Origin: Pseudomonadota bacterium | GTDB taxonomy: Bacteria > Desulfobacterota > JADFVX01 | Length of the DNA: 6,117 nucleotides | Reading direction: 5' to 3' | Assembly: GCA_015222755.1 (NCBI GenBank) | Contig: JADFVX010000098.1 | Coordinates: forward strand, 1 to 6,117 | Shown: positions 5,127-6,117 of the stretch, one piece after another | Numbering within the stretch: the stretch's first letter is position 1 | Layout: the number at the start of each line of letters is the position of its first letter | Notes under the pieces: generated by a model | Database searches by the model: none | Seen by the model: the letters and a program-made list of their open reading frames with translations, nothing else | Told to the model about the DNA's origin: nothing | Made by a program: the position numbers and the translations under genes

Positions 5127-6117
5127 GTAAAACAAATTATGGTGTTGCCAACCTATTGGCTTTAGTTCTGAGTCTGGTTTTGTTGCCAGCGTGTGCGCCA
5201 AAAAATATAGACACTACCGCGCTCGAAAGCGAGTTTAATATAGTTAGAGAAGTGAACGTTGATCGTGAAGGAGATAGAAGTGTCGTATCTATAAATGCAG
5301 ATGCAACTATTAATTATACAGTATTCAAGCTGACAGATCCTCTCAGAGTTGTTGTTGACATAAACGGTGCGGACGTCAGGGGTATTGAAGGTATCTCGGA
5401 TATAGACGGCAGTACTATTGAAAAGGTTATTACAACCCAATATGGAGAGGAAAAAGGCAATATAGGGCGCATAGAAATAACCTTGAAGGAAAGTATCGAG
5501 TACAACATAGAAAGAGAAGGCAGCTCCTTAAAAGTTGTTTTTACCGAGATGCCCCTCGTCGAGTCCGTGGTTGAAGAAGAAGTGATAGAGGAGACTGAAC
5601 TGCTTGAGGAAGCAAGTGCCGAAGTTCCAAATAATACTGATGAAGAACTGAGCCGTTCAGACTATTCAGAGGGTATTCTGAAAAAGTCTGGCGGGAAGGG
5701 CGTTGCTGAAAAGGCGAAGTATATTGCAGATATAGGCTTTAAAGCTGGTGATGATGGTGTTCTTGTTTACGTGCTTGGCGAGGGCTTTATAGGTGACTAC
5801 AATGCTTTTAAGGTCGAAAATCCTTCCAGGGTCGTAATTGATATTCTTTCAGTAAAAAATCTTTTCAGAAAGAATGTATTAGTAGTTGGGAATGAATACT
5901 TGAGGACGGTTAGGGTTGGTCAGCACTCTGACAAAACCCGAATAGTACTCGATATTCCTGAGAATATGAGCGCAGATTATTCGGTCAAGAAAACAGGCAA
6001 GGTTCTGGCGATAGGTTTTGGGGACGCTGTGAACGACCAGATATTTTCAGTACAGGACCTAGCTGAAGTACAGGAAGTAGCTGAAGTACAGGAAGTAGCT
6101 GAAGTACAGGAAGTAGC
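5123..6117 (+). CDS. pilQ: Type IV pilus secretin PilQ, N-terminal part (cut by window edge)
   Basis: PilQ forms the outer-membrane ring through which the pilus passes. The frame is open from ATG 5123 to the right edge (331 codons plus two bases), so the N0/N1 and secretin domains lie outside. The start overlaps the pilP stop as ATGA and has GGGAGG (5111-5116) six bases ahead. A signal sequence ends in LLPAC with Cys at 24, predicting lipidation. Two AMIN domains, which bind peptidoglycan in characterised PilQ, lie at about 40-142 (VFKLTDPLRVVVDINGA) and 198-298 (FKVENPSRVVIDILS, RTVRVGQHSDKTRIVLDI). Between them is an acidic Glu-rich linker (about 146-180). After the second AMIN comes a tandem VQEVAE repeat running off the edge. 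Identity rests on the AMIN pair and the operon position. Confidence 0.93.
   Translation, partial: MSKTNYGVANLLALVLSLVLLPACAPKNIDTTALESEFNIVREVNVDREGDRSVVSINADATINYTVFKLTDPLRVVVDINGADVRGIEGISDIDGSTIEKVITTQYGEEKGNIGRIEITLKESIEYNIEREGSSLKVVFTEMPLVESVVEEEVIEETELLEEASAEVPNNTDEELSRSDYSEGILKKSGGKGVAEKAKYIADIGFKAGDDGVLVYVLGEGFIGDYNAFKVENPSRVVIDILSVKNLFRKNVLVVGNEYLRTVRVGQHSDKTRIVLDIPENMSADYSVKKTGKVLAIGFGDAVNDQIFSVQDLAEVQEVAEVQEVAEVQEV
6047..6117 (+). repeat. In-frame 18-bp tandem repeat in pilQ, runs off the window
   Basis: Identical 18-bp units (GAAGTACAGGAAGTAGCT) occupy 6065-6082 and 6083-6100, with a third from 6101 cut one base short at the edge, and a diverged first unit at 6047-6064. Each unit encodes EVQEVA and is itself made of two related 9-mers. 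The unit length keeps the reading frame, so copy-number change would only lengthen or shorten an acidic linker between the second AMIN domain and the rest of PilQ. The total copy number cannot be known from this window. Confidence 0.9.

Overview
The window holds the 5' part of a type IV pilus assembly locus from a Gram-negative bacterium with an outer membrane. Five genes in standard order, pilM-pilN-pilO-pilP-pilQ (2360 to the right edge), encode the inner-membrane alignment platform, its lipoprotein linker to the outer membrane, and the N-terminal part of the secretin. They are preceded by a small XRE-type helix-turn-helix gene (2143-2343), which appears to be the first gene of the same transcript. 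Frequent ATA and AGG codons, moderate GC and an XRE gene directly before pilM suggest Nitrospirota or the former Deltaproteobacteria. That placement is inference and of low confidence.

Layout. (1) 1-192: the last 63 codons of an upstream gene with a fibronectin III-like tail. (2) 214-1590: a PilX-type minor pilin-like protein with a class III prepilin N-terminus and a large cysteine-containing beta-rich body, 21 bp after the previous stop and so probably in its operon. (3) 1591-2142: a gene-free stretch of about 550 bp with several palindromic repeats. These are a perfect 20-bp stem hairpin, a related second hairpin, a 70-bp element with TGTCAT/ATGACA ends and an ATTCCC-N8-GGGAAT core, and a very AT-rich control region carrying a sigma-70-like promoter threaded with dyads. 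(4) 2143-6117: XRE gene, pilM, pilN, pilO, pilP and partial pilQ, all on the + strand and spaced from a 4-bp overlap to a 16-bp gap, so almost certainly one operon.

How the genes work together. PilM (cytoplasmic, actin-like fold) binds the N-terminal INLLP motif of PilN. PilN and PilO, each with one membrane helix, pair in the periplasm. PilP links them to PilQ, the outer-membrane pore for the pilus fibre. The PilX-like protein would be a minor pilin of the priming or tip complex. The XRE protein is a good candidate to control the operon from the dyads in its promoter.

No wholly new system is evident. The points most worth following are the XRE gene with its dyad-rich promoter, a lipobox at the PilQ N-terminus (possible self-piloting secretin), an in-frame 18-bp tandem repeat in pilQ cut by the window edge, and the family of TTGTA-loop palindromes.
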